Source: CAYYJM01 sp964471755 (GTDB lineage Bacteria; Planctomycetota; Planctomycetia; Gemmatales; Gemmataceae). Taken from it: 26,286 nt of DNA. The translations under genes were made by a program, and so were the position numbers. The stretch lies in assembly GCA_964471755.1 (NCBI GenBank), contig CAYYJM010000060.1, forward strand, positions 1 through 26,286, read 5' to 3'. The notes under the pieces are model-generated. The model saw only the letters and a list, made by a program, of their open reading frames with translations, was not told the DNA's origin and did no database searches. Shown here piece by piece: positions 7,626 through 15,959 of this stretch. Within the stretch, counting starts at the first letter, position 1; each line of letters starts with the position of its first letter.

Positions 7626-8819
7626 GTGCGCAAGATCGGTCATGCGGTGGGATTCGGACTTCTGTGCTGGCTGCTGATGAGCCTGCCGGCCTCGGCCTGC
7701 CCGTTCTGTACCATGTCCGGCGAGACGCTCCTGAGCCTGGCCGATCAGGCCAGCCTGGTCGTCTTCGGCAATCTCAAGTCGGCGAAGAATGCCAACGACC
7801 CCAACGACCCCGCCGCCGGCAGCTCGGTCCTGGAGATCGAAACCGTCGTCAAGCCGCATGCCAACTTCAAGGGCAACAAGCTCGAAATCAACCGCTACTT
7901 CGAGCAGGGCATGGAAGGCAAGTACAAGTTCCTCGTCTTCTGCGACCTCTACAAGGGCAAAATCGATCCCTTCCGCGGCATGGCCGTCAAGGCCGACAGC
8001 GACATCGCTCGCTACATCAAGGGAGCCCTCGCCATCCAGAAGGAACCGATCGGCAAACGCCTCCGCTTCTTCTTCGACTACCTGGACAACCCCGACCAGG
8101 AGGTGTCCATCGACGCCTACAAGGAGTTCGGCAACACCGATTACAAGGACGTCAAGTCGATGGCCGGCGACCTGCCCGCGGAGAAGCTCGCCGGCTGGAT
8201 CCGCTCCGACGACACGCCGGCGTTTCGCCTCGGCCTCTACTCCATGCTCCTGGGCCATTGCGGCAAGTCCAATCCGGAGCCGTACGCGCAGCTTCTGCTC
8301 AGCCTGCTCGATGATCCCAAGAAGCGCGTCCTGAGCGGCGTCGATGGCATCCTGACCGGCTATGTCCTGCTCAAGCCGAAGGAAGGTTGGCAGCATGTCG
8401 TCGATCTGGTGAAGGATCCCAGCCGTCCGTTCGCGACGCGCTACGCCGGCCTGCGAGCGGCCCGCTTCTTCTGGGACTACCGCACCGACGTGATCCCTCG
8501 AGCGAAGATCATCGACGCCGTGACGCTGCTCCTGAGCCAGAGCGATATCGCCGACCTGGCCGTGGAGGATCTGCGCAAGTGGGAAGCCTGGGGCGAGGCG
8601 GACAAGGTCCTCAGTCTGCCAAAGAGCGAGGCGTTCAATCTGCCGATCGTCCGGCGGGCCGTGATCCGCTACGCCCTGGCCGCTCAGGACAAGGTGCCGG
8701 CCGCGAAGGCGTTCGTCGCCGCCGAGCGCAAGCGCGACGCCGCCCTCGTTGCCGACGCCGAGGAACTGCTCCGCCTGGAGCAGCCGACGCCGAAGAAGAA
8801 CAATCCCCCTTCCCCGTAA
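7626..8819 (+). CDS. Secreted planctomycete protein with N-terminal CxxC, paralogue of the next gene
   Basis: This 397-residue protein matches no named family that I know. The GTG start at 7626 has a strong Shine-Dalgarno (GGAGGGAGG, 7610-7618). It begins a signal peptide (KIGHAVGFGLLCWLLMSLPASA) whose likely cleavage leaves CPFC at the mature N-terminus. A probable beta-rich domain follows (VVFGNLKSAK, LEIETVVKPH, YKFLVFCDLYKGKIDPFRGM). The rest is mostly helical: RLRFFFDYLDNPDQEVSIDAYKEF, FRLGLYSMLLGHCG, and ADLAVEDLRKWEAW, in the style of HEAT-like repeats. It shares all these landmarks with the gene at 8901, so the pair arose by tandem duplication. The CxxC could bind metal, haem or act in redox; this is speculation. 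Confidence 0.75.
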   Translation: MRKIGHAVGFGLLCWLLMSLPASACPFCTMSGETLLSLADQASLVVFGNLKSAKNANDPNDPAAGSSVLEIETVVKPHANFKGNKLEINRYFEQGMEGKYKFLVFCDLYKGKIDPFRGMAVKADSDIARYIKGALAIQKEPIGKRLRFFFDYLDNPDQEVSIDAYKEFGNTDYKDVKSMAGDLPAEKLAGWIRSDDTPAFRLGLYSMLLGHCGKSNPEPYAQLLLSLLDDPKKRVLSGVDGILTGYVLLKPKEGWQHVVDLVKDPSRPFATRYAGLRAARFFWDYRTDVIPRAKIIDAVTLLLSQSDIADLAVEDLRKWEAWGEADKVLSLPKSEAFNLPIVRRAVIRYALAAQDKVPAAKAFVAAERKRDAALVADAEELLRLEQPTPKKNNPPSP

Positions 8820-8840
8820 CCAGGGTGGCGTGGGTATACT

Positions 8841-8875
8841 GAACGGCGAGCGGGGCCCGGCTCCGCTCGCCGTTC
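8841..8875. other. Perfect 13-bp hairpin between the tandem paralogues
   Basis: GAACGGCGAGCGG and its exact reverse complement CCGCTCGCCGTTC flank a nine-base loop. It begins 21 bases after the upstream stop and ends 25 bases before the next ATG. No T run follows on either strand, so it is not a clear intrinsic terminator. mRNA stabilisation or attenuation between the two genes is possible. Confidence 0.6.
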
Positions 8876-8900
8876 GTCATTGCGGGGAAAGGGAGGAACC

Positions 8901-10052
8901 ATGCGCGGACTCATCCGTCTTTCGATGCTCGGTGTCGGCCTGCTGCTGCTCGGCCAGTTCCCGGCCACCGCGTGCAGTCTGTGCGGTGCCGGCTACCAGC
9001 AGACGCCGACGTTCCGCGAGGAGGCCGGCCAGCCGTTCTGCAAGCTGATCCTCTACGGCCGCTTCCTGGAATCGGAACTCCGCCCAGACGGCACCGGCTC
9101 GGGCAAGTACGAGGTCCTCAACGTCCTCCGTTCCGACGACGTTCTGGCAGGCCGCAAGGAACTCGTGCTGCCGCGCTACGTTCCCGTTCAGGATCGCAAG
9201 AATCCGCCCCATTTCCTGCTCTTCTGCGATGTCTTTCAGAAGAAGATCGATCCCTATCGCGGCATCCCGATCAAGAGCGGCGACGTGGTCGAGTACATGA
9301 AGAAAGCGATCACGCTGAACCCGAAGGACTCGGTCGCCCGGCTGCGCTTCTACTTCGACTACCTGGAGCATCCCGACAAGGAGATCGCGACGGACGCCTT
9401 CCTCGAGTTCGCCAAGGCGGCCGATCGGGACATCGGCCACTCGGCAGGCCAGTTCTCAGCCGAGAAGGTCCGTCGCTGGCTGAAGGATCCGAAGACGCCA
9501 CCCGAGCGGATCGGTGTCTACGCCTTCCTGCTCGGCGTCTGTGGCACGGCCGAGGATGCCTCGCAACTCCAGGTGATGCTGAGCGATCCGAGCGACCGGA
9601 TGCGCAACGCCTACGACGGTATCCTGAGCGGTCTGCTGCATCGCGCCCCAGCCGACGGCTGGCAGCGCGTCCTGACCGGCCTGGCCGATCCGAAGACGCC
9701 GTTGCCGGTACGTCTGGCCATGGTCCGGGCGGTGCGCGTCCTCTACACCTGGCAGCCCGAGACGAACAAGGGCAACACACTCAAGGCGGAACGCGTGGTC
9801 CTGGAGCAAGGCGAGCTGGCCGACCTCGCCATCGAGGATCTGCGCCGCTGGAAACTCTGGGACCTGACGCCGGAAATCCTCGCCCTCTATGGGAAGAAGG
9901 GCTACACGGCCCCGATCGTCGAACGGGCCATCGTCCGCTACGCCCTGACGAACCAGGGGGACGCCACGGCCCGGCAGTTCGTCCAGGCCCGGCGTCAGGA
10001 GAAGGCGGACCTGGTCAAGGAGGTCGAGGAAGGGTTGGCCTACGAGAAGTAA
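8901..10052 (+). CDS. Secreted planctomycete protein with N-terminal CxxC, second paralogue
   Basis: This 383-residue protein starts at the ATG at 8901, preceded by GGGAGGAA (8891-8898). The signal peptide RGLIRLSMLGVGLLLLGQFPATA would leave CSLCGAG at the mature end. It parallels the upstream gene throughout: FLLFCDVFQKKIDPYRGI, VARLRFYFDYLEHPDKEIATDAFLEF, ERIGVYAFLLGVCGTAEDA, and LADLAIEDLRRWKLW. The C-terminal part is helical and HEAT-like. The strongest shared element is CD-(L/V)-x2-x2-KIDP-(F/Y)-RG, which would be a good family signature. The function is unknown; export to the periplasm or outer compartment is likely. Confidence 0.75.
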   Translation: MRGLIRLSMLGVGLLLLGQFPATACSLCGAGYQQTPTFREEAGQPFCKLILYGRFLESELRPDGTGSGKYEVLNVLRSDDVLAGRKELVLPRYVPVQDRKNPPHFLLFCDVFQKKIDPYRGIPIKSGDVVEYMKKAITLNPKDSVARLRFYFDYLEHPDKEIATDAFLEFAKAADRDIGHSAGQFSAEKVRRWLKDPKTPPERIGVYAFLLGVCGTAEDASQLQVMLSDPSDRMRNAYDGILSGLLHRAPADGWQRVLTGLADPKTPLPVRLAMVRAVRVLYTWQPETNKGNTLKAERVVLEQGELADLAIEDLRRWKLWDLTPEILALYGKKGYTAPIVERAIVRYALTNQGDATARQFVQARRQEKADLVKEVEEGLAYEK

Positions 10053-10116
10053 CTCCGGCAATCCACCCGGTCCATCGGGGCCTTCATTTTGCGCCGATTT
10101 TCCCTCCCTCATGCCG

Positions 10117-10146
10117 TTGCGGCGGGCCTGTTCGTCGGGGTACGAT
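10117..10146 (+). promoter_or_regulatory. Weak candidate promoter ahead of the DUF1501 gene
   Basis: TTGCGG (10117-10122), 18 bases, then TACGAT (10141-10146), about 55 bases before the DUF1501 start. Both boxes match the consensus only partly. It lies in the 149-bp gap after the tandem secreted genes. Confidence 0.25.
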
Positions 10147-10201
10147 CAGGTGGATCGGTAAAAGACCGATGACCCGTAAACCATCACTCAGGAGACCACA
10201 C

Positions 10202-11397
10202 ATGCTGACGCTCTGGGGGGCCAAGGAGCGTTTCTGCGACGGCATCAGCCGCCGTGGGTTCCTCAAGATCGGGGCGCTGGGCGCGAGCCTGACGCTGGCC
10301 GAGATGCTGCGACTGAAGGCGCTGGCGGGCAACACCACCAAGCCCAAGTCAGCCATCATGATCTACCTGCCCGGTGGACCGTCGCACATGGACATGTACG
10401 ACCTGAAGCCGGAAGCGCCGGCGGAGTATCGCGGTGAGTTCAAGCCGATCAAGACCAACGTCGATGGCGTCGAGATCTGCGAGCACTTCCCGATGCAGGC
10501 GAAGATGTGGGATAAGCTCGCCTGTGTCCGCTCGATCGAGTCAGTCAACGAACACTCCGATAGCCTGGTCATGACCGGCTACCCCGAGCGCGTCAATCGG
10601 ATCGCTGCTCATCCGTGCTTCGGGTCGGTCGTCAGCAAGGTTCGCTCGGGCAGTCAGGCTGCCGTGCCGCCGTTCGTCAGTCTGCGCGGCATGAGCCGGG
10701 GCACCGAACCGGGCTTCCTGGGCGTCGCCCATCGGCCCTTCACGCCGAGCGGCCAGGGCCTGCAAAACCTGACCATGGCTCGTGGTGTCGATGGGGCTCG
10801 ACTCGATCAGCGCAAGGAACTGCTCGACGGCTTCGACGACGTTCGCCGTGAGATCGACGCCAGCGGCACGATGGAAGGGCTCGATGCGTTCACGACGCGC
10901 GCCTTCGACATGGTCGCCAACGGCACCGTTCGCACCGCGCTGGACCTGAAGAAGGAAGACCCCAAGGTCCTCGCCCGCTACAAGGGGGTCGAGTCGTTCC
11001 TGACCGCACGTCGTCTGATCCAGGCCGGCGTCGGCTGCGTCACCCTGTCCATCGGCGGCTNNNNNNNNNNCACGATCTGGGTCTGAACGATGACGTCGTG
11101 ACGATCATGTGGGGCGAGTTCGGCCGGACGCCGAAGGTCAACAACAATGCCGGTCGCGATCACTGGTCCCCGGCGATGGGTGCCATGATCGCCGGCGGCG
11201 GCCTGAAGATGGGTCAGGCCGTCGGCAGCACGACGGCCCGCGGCGAGCGGCCCAAGGATCGGCCGTACACGGCCTCGCAGGTTCTGTCCACGGTCTACCG
11301 CGCTGTCGGCATCGACCCGGCCACGACTTTCGAGAACGGCTCCGGCCGGCCGATGTACATCCTCGAGGACCGTGATCCGGTCGTCGAATTGCTGTAA
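10202..11397 (+). CDS. DUF1501 secreted protein, interrupted by an assembly gap
   Basis: DUF1501 proteins are exported planctomycete proteins with an alkaline-phosphatase-like fold, nearly always encoded beside PSD1-domain proteins. The ATG at 10202 has AGGAG seven bases upstream (preferred to the ATG at 10169). The N-terminus MLTLWGAKERFCDGISRRGFLKIGALGASLTLAE carries a twin-arginine-type signal (SRRGFLK). Family motifs follow: KSAIMIYLPGGPSHMDMYDLKP, GEFKPIKTNVDGVEICEHFP, LACVRSIESVNEHSDS. After ten N at 11061-11070 the frame changes and reads HDLGLNDDVVTIMWGEFGRTPKVNNNAGRDHW, then GRPMYILEDRDPVVELL. The conserved WDTH-type region between the two parts is missing. The frame shift is therefore a gap of wrong length, not a pseudogene. 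The enzymatic activity, if any, is not established. Confidence 0.88.
11061..11070. other. Assembly gap (10 N) inside the DUF1501 gene
   Basis: The upstream part ends at VTLSIGG in frame 2 and the downstream part resumes at HDLGLNDD in frame 1. By comparison with the family as I know it, about 25-35 residues are missing, so the true gap is longer than ten bases. Confidence 0.95.
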
Positions 11398-11416
11398 ACC
11401 TCCGGTGGCGACCCCT

Positions 11417-11525
11417 GGCGAGCCCCCGGCGAAAGCCGGGGGAGTTTCTCGGCGAGCCCCCGGCGAAAGCCGGGGGAGTTCAATCCCTGGGTGAAGACTC
11501 CCCCCACTTTCGTGGGGGGCTCGCC
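11417..11525. repeat. REP-like palindromic elements between the DUF1501 and PSD1 genes
   Basis: Two identical 30-bp direct copies lie at 11417-11446 and 11451-11480. Each is a hairpin with arms CCCCCGGC and GCCGGGGG around GAAA-type loop bases, flanked by GGCGAG and AGTT. A third element at 11496-11525 is the same unit in inverted orientation, with arms CCCCCCAC and GTGGGGGG: the inner base pairs differ but pairing is kept. More decayed pieces (TCGCCTTTCxCCGGGG) follow to about 11555. The arrangement resembles bacterial REP/BIME repeats. It fills most of the 204-bp gap between the two genes. Confidence 0.8.
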
Positions 11526-11601
11526 TTTCACCGGGGAATCGCCTTTCGCCGGGGCCTCGCCTCATTCTCCCTACTTGCTCGCACCGTTGCGGAGCCTCCT
11601 C

Positions 11602-13983
11602 ATGCACCTCGCGCTTTTGCTGCTACTCGTCCCGGCCGCCGACGCCCCAGACGTTCGTTCCCTGACCATCCATCCCGAAACATTCCCACTTGTCGGCACC
11701 GACGCTTCGCGGCAGCTGCTCGCGACCGGCACGCTCGACGGGAACAAGCTGGTCGATCTCTCCGGCGAGGTCCGCTATGAGGTCGATAATCCCAAAGTCC
11801 TCCAGGNNNNNNNNNNGACCACGACGGCGACCGTGACCGGCTGCGAGAAGGATCAGCCGATCAACTTCGGCAACCAGATCGTACCGATCTTCACCAAGCT
11901 CGGCTGCAAGTCCGGCGGCTGTCACGGCAAGATCACTGGCCAGAATGGCTTCCGCCTGTCGCTGCTCGGCTTCGAGCCGGACCTCGACTTCCAGACTCTG
12001 GTCAAGGAAGGACGCGGCCGGCGCGTCTACCTGCCGGCTCCCGAGGCCAGCCTGCTGCTGCTCAAGGCGACCGGCAGCATGGCCCACGGCGGCGGCAAGA
12101 AAATGGACGTCGGCTCCGACGAGTACAAGCTGATCCGTCGCTGGATCGCCACCGGCACCCCGTTCGGCAGCCCGGACGATCCGGTCGTCACGCGCATCAG
12201 CATCTACCCGGAGCTGCGCACGACGACGCGCGACAACCGTCAGCAGCTGTCCGTTCTGGCTCACTACTCCGATGACCATGTCGAGGACGTGACGCGCCAG
12301 GCCCAGTTCGAGAGCAACGACACCGAGATCGCGGTGGTCGATGCGACCGGTCTGGTGCGCACGCTGAAGCTCTCCGGCGAGGCGGCGATCATGGCCCGCT
12401 ACCAGGGGCAGGTGGTCGTCTCGCGCGTCACCGTGCCGCTCGGCGCGGACGTGCCGTCGTACGACTTCCCACGGGCGACACTCGTCGATACCCACACCCA
12501 GAAGCGCTGGCAGGATCTCGGTATCATGCCGTCGGCGCTCTGCTCGGACGCGGAGTTCATCCGGCGGGCCTACCTTGACGTGACGGGCACGTTGCCGACG
12601 CCGAAGAAGATCCTCGATTTCGTCGCCAGCCAGGATGCGAAGAAGCGCGATCGACTCATCGACGATCTGCTGGAGACGACGGAGTACAGCTACTTCTTCG
12701 CCAACAAGTGGGCCGACATCCTGCGGGTGAAGCGCGGCAACCAGGCGAACCGGGCCTACGGCACCTTCGTCTTCCACGAATGGATTCGCGACTCGATCGC
12801 CACCGATCGGCCCTACGACGAGTTCGCCCGGCAGATCATCGGCGCGGTCGGCGACGAGTCGAAGTGTCCGCCGGTCGTCTGGTTCAAGGACATCCAGGGG
12901 CCGAGCGAATTCGTGGACAACCTGGCCCAGGTCTTCCTCGGCACGCGCATGAGCTGTGCCCAGTGCCATCATCACCCGTACGAGAAGTGGAGCCAGGACG
13001 ACTACTGGGGCCTGGCCGCTTACTTCGCGCGGGTGGGCCGGAAGAACGTCGTCCTGCCCGGCCAGGTCGGCAATCAGCGGAACCAGAACCAGGTTCTGTT
13101 CAACATGCGTTCGGGCACAGTCACCAACAAGAAGACAAACCGGCCGGCCCAGATGAAGCCGCTCGGCGGCGAGGTCGTCACGGTCGCAGCCGACGACGAT
13201 CCGCGCCAGGCTCTCGTTGACTGGATGGTGGCGAAGGAGAATCCGTTCTTCGCGAAGGCACTCGTCAACCGCTACTGGGCGCACTTCTTCGCGCGCGGCA
13301 TCGTCGATCCGCTGGACGACATGCGCGTGACGAATCCGCCGAGCAATCCCGAGCTGCTCGACGCCCTGGCGAAGGACTTCGCCGAGAACGGCTACAGCTT
13401 CAAGCACCTGATCAAGACGATCTGCAAGAGCCGGACGTATCAGCTGTCGAGTACGCCGAACGAGTTCAACAAGCACGACAAGCAGAACTACGCACGCTAC
13501 TACCCGCGACGGATGTCGGCCGAGGTCGTCTACGACGCGGTGAGCCTGGCCACGGGCAGTCCGACGCGGTTTCCGGGTCTGCCGGACGACGTGCATTCTC
13601 CGAACCGGGCGATCATGCTACCGGACGAGTCGTTCACGTCGTACTTCCTGGACGTGTTCGGTCGGCCGCAACGTCTGAGTGCCTGCGAGTGCGAGCGAGT
13701 CAGCGAGGCCAACCTGGCCCAGGTGCTGCATCTGCTCAACAGCAACGAGGTGCAGCAGAAACTGAGCCAGGCCGGCGGCCGAGCCGACACGCTGGCGAAG
13801 GACCCGCGTCCCGACGCGGAGAAGGTCGAGGAGGTGTTCCTGTGGACCGTTGGCCGCAAGCCGACGCCGGCGAAGTTGGCCCTGGCGATGAAGCACCTCG
13901 AAGGGGCCAAGGACAAGAAGGTGGTCTACGAAAACATCCTCTGGGCCCTTCTCAACACGAAGGAGTTCTTGTTTAATCGGTGA
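11602..13983 (+). CDS. PSD1 / DUF1549-DUF1553 domain protein, interrupted by an assembly gap
   Basis: This is a large secreted planctomycete protein. The ATG at 11602 starts a short signal peptide (HLALLLLLVPAADA); the open frame back to 11491 runs through the REP-like hairpins and is not used. Domains in order: a bacterial Ig-like segment (LVDLSGEVRYEVDNPKV) cut by ten N at 11807-11816; a cytochrome-like CX4CH motif in KLGCKSGGCHGKITGQNGF; DUF1549 (RRAYLDVTGTLPTPKKILDF through KWADILRVKRG); a CAQCHHHPYEKWSQDDYW motif that could bind haem; and DUF1553 (ALVNRYWAHFFARGIVDPLDD, NPELLDALAKDFAENGYSFKHLIK, SRTYQLSS). It pairs with the DUF1501 gene upstream. Such pairs are thought to act at the cell surface, perhaps in polysaccharide or metabolite breakdown, but no activity is proven. 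Confidence 0.88.
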   Translation: MHLALLLLLVPAADAPDVRSLTIHPETFPLVGTDASRQLLATGTLDGNKLVDLSGEVRYEVDNPKVLQXXXXTTTATVTGCEKDQPINFGNQIVPIFTKLGCKSGGCHGKITGQNGFRLSLLGFEPDLDFQTLVKEGRGRRVYLPAPEASLLLLKATGSMAHGGGKKMDVGSDEYKLIRRWIATGTPFGSPDDPVVTRISIYPELRTTTRDNRQQLSVLAHYSDDHVEDVTRQAQFESNDTEIAVVDATGLVRTLKLSGEAAIMARYQGQVVVSRVTVPLGADVPSYDFPRATLVDTHTQKRWQDLGIMPSALCSDAEFIRRAYLDVTGTLPTPKKILDFVASQDAKKRDRLIDDLLETTEYSYFFANKWADILRVKRGNQANRAYGTFVFHEWIRDSIATDRPYDEFARQIIGAVGDESKCPPVVWFKDIQGPSEFVDNLAQVFLGTRMSCAQCHHHPYEKWSQDDYWGLAAYFARVGRKNVVLPGQVGNQRNQNQVLFNMRSGTVTNKKTNRPAQMKPLGGEVVTVAADDDPRQALVDWMVAKENPFFAKALVNRYWAHFFARGIVDPLDDMRVTNPPSNPELLDALAKDFAENGYSFKHLIKTICKSRTYQLSSTPNEFNKHDKQNYARYYPRRMSAEVVYDAVSLATGSPTRFPGLPDDVHSPNRAIMLPDESFTSYFLDVFGRPQRLSACECERVSEANLAQVLHLLNSNEVQQKLSQAGGRADTLAKDPRPDAEKVEEVFLWTVGRKPTPAKLALAMKHLEGAKDKKVVYENILWALLNTKEFLFNR
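11807..11816. other. Assembly gap (10 N) inside the PSD1 gene
   Basis: Flanking reading frames happen to agree, but the Ig-like domain appears shortened by roughly 20 residues compared with the family, so the true gap is probably longer than ten bases. Confidence 0.95.
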
Positions 13984-14365
13984 TGGATTTTCCTGGCGCG
14001 CCGCTGCTACCGATTGTGAACCGGAGTCCCGGGTTCGCACGGGTTCGGCTGGTATGTCCCCAACGACTTCTTTGTCCAGGGGATGCGATCCACTCCAGGG
14101 TGCGGCACCGTCGCAACCACGCGAGCCGATCGCCGGCCGAACCTGACGCGAAATCCAGGAGTATTCGCCAGGGCCGCCCGCCCGGGCCGCTTCCGTCCCC
14201 TCTACCTCGACAGCCTGTCGTGCCTCGCCCGGGTCGAGCAGAAGATCCAGCAACCTGACCGGTCAGCTACCGATCGACCCCTGGTGAGAAAGACGGGCTT
14301 GATGGTCCGGGAAGGCCCTCCCGTGGTCCCTGTCCCTGGCTGGGACTCAGCATACCGCAGACCAG
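13984..14365. other. Intergenic region with no recognised gene
   Basis: 382 bases between the convergent PSD1 and sigma-like genes. The open frames here (for example 14083-14424 plus, 13618-14253 minus) give low-complexity Arg/Pro-rich translations without family resemblance or a plausible ribosome site. I see no tRNA, no good terminator with a T run and no repeat. Confidence 0.5.
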
Positions 14366-15271
14366 TTATGCGCCACCGTGCAAAGTTGCGGCCACTCCAC
14401 GACTCGGAAATAGATGGTCGATAAGGGAAGCGTGTACGGGGGTTTCCAGGTGTCGTTCGGCCACCAGCCTGGCCCGCCGGACCCAGGTCGGCCAGAGTTG
14501 GTCGAGCCCTTCAAGATCGACATCCGGGGCGAGCCGAAGGCACGCAGCGTGGAGCGCGTCGCGGCGGCGAAGGGGCGACTCCACCTGCCGGGCCAGGTCG
14601 GCCCACAATGCCGCAACCGTGGGCCAGCCCTCCCGGACTCGCAACCGCCGCTCCCGCTCGCGCAGGGGCAGGTGAGTGTCGAGGAAACTCGGCCCGTGGT
14701 ATGGCAGCCAGTCGAGCAGACGCAAGCGGGCCTCCAGGACGAACACGGCTTCCAGTTCCGGGCCGCGCACGGTTGGCCGGGGAAAGCTAACCCCATCGCA
14801 AAGGCGGCGAACCTGATGCAGCAACTCGGCAAGTTCGTCCACAACCGGGGACAGCAGAGGGCCTGGCACCCCGGCAAGGAGATCCGAGTCCGGCCGCGTA
14901 CGACTGTGCCGACGGAGAAGCGAGATGGCGTGATTGGCGAGGACACGCATCGCCCAGGGGACGAACGGCCGACCTCGCTGGAAGGCCGCGAAGGCGAGTA
15001 GAAGCACACTCGGTGCATCCTCGGCGACCTGTTGCCGGACGGACGGCGTACGGCGTGCAGCCTGATGCCCCAGTTTTTGGAGGTGGTGGATCACCACGCC
15101 ATCGTCGGTCGACTGGAGCGAGCCGCCGGGATGGGTAATGGCTTCCTTCAGGTCCTGCCAGCGACGCGCGAGGACCGGCCCCGAGTTCGGGTCGATACAC
15201 GCAACGGTTGACCCGTAAGCATCGCTCCGTCCGGTCGTCTCGGTCCGCACCTGGTAGTACTTCCCCGCCAT
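14366..15271 (-). CDS. Sigma-70 region 2-like regulator of unknown specificity
   Basis: This 301-residue protein is read leftward, away from the CRISPR operon. The ATG at 15271 begins MAGKYYQVRTETTGRSD and has AAGGCAGG a few bases upstream. The longer open frame back to 16252 is antisense to csx15 and the CARF gene and is rejected. The middle (about residues 85-125) reads VAEDAPSVLLLAFAAFQRGRPFVPWAMRVLANHAISLLRRHSR, printed here only as family landmarks: AED, AF..F..G.PF..WA.RVL.N.AI.LLRR. This is the pattern of sigma factor region 2 in ECF-type sigmas. A normal region 4 is not evident. The C-terminal half is Leu/Arg-rich and helical (LRVREGWPTVAALWADLARQV may be a helix-turn-helix). It could be a divergent sigma factor; that call is moderate. 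Confidence 0.5.
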   Translation of the reverse strand: MAGKYYQVRTETTGRSDAYGSTVACIDPNSGPVLARRWQDLKEAITHPGGSLQSTDDGVVIHHLQKLGHQAARRTPSVRQQVAEDAPSVLLLAFAAFQRGRPFVPWAMRVLANHAISLLRRHSRTRPDSDLLAGVPGPLLSPVVDELAELLHQVRRLCDGVSFPRPTVRGPELEAVFVLEARLRLLDWLPYHGPSFLDTHLPLRERERRLRVREGWPTVAALWADLARQVESPLRRRDALHAACLRLAPDVDLEGLDQLWPTWVRRARLVAERHLETPVHASLIDHLFPSRGVAATLHGGA

Positions 15272-15377
15272 GCTGCACCTGCCTTCGCTCGAGTTATCGT
15301 CACACGCGAACAGCGGGGGACGGCGTTGCGAGTCGGCGGCGAGCAGTGGGTGTGGTGCGAAAGAATTTCTCCGTTTC

Positions 15378-15407
15378 TTGATTGTGAACGAACCGCACCT
15401 TGATAAT
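15378..15407 (+). promoter_or_regulatory. Candidate promoter of the csx15-cmr-cas operon
   Basis: TTGATT (15378-15383), 18 bases, then GATAAT (15402-15407), inside an AT-richer stretch of the 280-bp region between the divergent sigma-like gene and csx15. It would give a leader of about 140 bases. The same -10 sequence, GATAAT, appears before the CRISPR array. No other gene was found between 15272 and 15551. Confidence 0.45.
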
Positions 15408-15551
15408 GTGACGGCTCTATCCACTTTTTCGGAGCCGAGGGCCGAGCATTTTACTCGGTCACGCCGTTTTTCGTCCGCAAGATGCCATTGCTGGCGAGCG
15501 CCGTGCGTAGAGAGGGTGTCGAACCGACTGAACCAAGGTGATGAGGCTGCC

Positions 15552-15932
15552 GTGCTAATCGTAAACTTCTCACACCCGCTGACCGAGGCGCAACTGGAGG
15601 CGATCCGCGGCCTGGTGAACGATCCGACCATCCGGGTCGAAACGGTGCCGTGCCAGTTCGACCCGGGGCAGTCGTTCACGGACCAGGCGCAGGGGCTGCT
15701 GGGCAAGGTCGGGCTGACCGCCGAGCAGTGGCAAACGGTCCCGCTGCTGGTGAACCTGCCGAGCCTGGCACCGATCGCGGCACTGGTGCTGGCGGAACTC
15801 CACGGCCGGACCGGATACTGGCCGCCGATCCTGCGTCTGCGCCCCATCCCGGGCAGCGTGCCGCCACAGTTCGAGGTGGCCGAGGTGATCGACCTGAACG
15901 CGGTGCGCGACGAGGCCCGCAAACGCCGCTGA
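15552..15932 (+). CDS. csx15: CRISPR-associated protein Csx15
   Basis: This 126-residue protein begins at GTG 15552 (AGG at 15544-15546 upstream), giving LIVNFSHPLTEAQLEAI. That opening, the QFDPGQSF segment and the core VPLLVNLPSLAPIAALVLAELHGRTGYWPPILRLRP match my memory of Csx15: NFSHPLT near the N-terminus and the NLPSLxxIAAxxLAELHGRxGYxP core at about residues 59-81. The tail reads FEVAEVIDLNAVRDEAR. Csx15 is found only with type III CRISPR systems. I recall that Csx15-type proteins have been reported as cyclic-oligoadenylate ring nucleases, which would switch off signalling made by Cmr2. Its place as first gene, 27 bp before the CARF nuclease, fits that pairing. The specific ligand here is unknown. 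Confidence 0.85.
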   Translation: MLIVNFSHPLTEAQLEAIRGLVNDPTIRVETVPCQFDPGQSFTDQAQGLLGKVGLTAEQWQTVPLLVNLPSLAPIAALVLAELHGRTGYWPPILRLRPIPGSVPPQFEVAEVIDLNAVRDEARKRR

Positions 15933-15959
15933 GCGAGAACCCTATCAAGGAGAGCGAAG

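Noticed and set aside
7332..8396. Minus-strand open frame opposite the first CxxC secreted protein
   Set aside because: It crosses the divergent intergenic region and both neighbouring genes, and its plus-strand counterpart has a signal peptide, ribosome site and a paralogue next door.
10941..11100. Frameshift in the DUF1501 gene suggesting a pseudogene
   Set aside because: The frame change coincides exactly with a ten-N scaffold gap, and both sides are well-conserved family sequence.
11623..13596. 657-codon minus-strand open frame opposite the PSD1 gene
   Set aside because: The plus strand encodes clear DUF1549 and DUF1553 motifs. The antisense frame is a by-product of high third-position GC and has no family resemblance.
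14083..14424. Possible small gene in the gap after PSD1
   Set aside because: No ribosome site, Arg/Pro-rich low-complexity translation, overlap with the convergent sigma-like gene, and no recognisable family.
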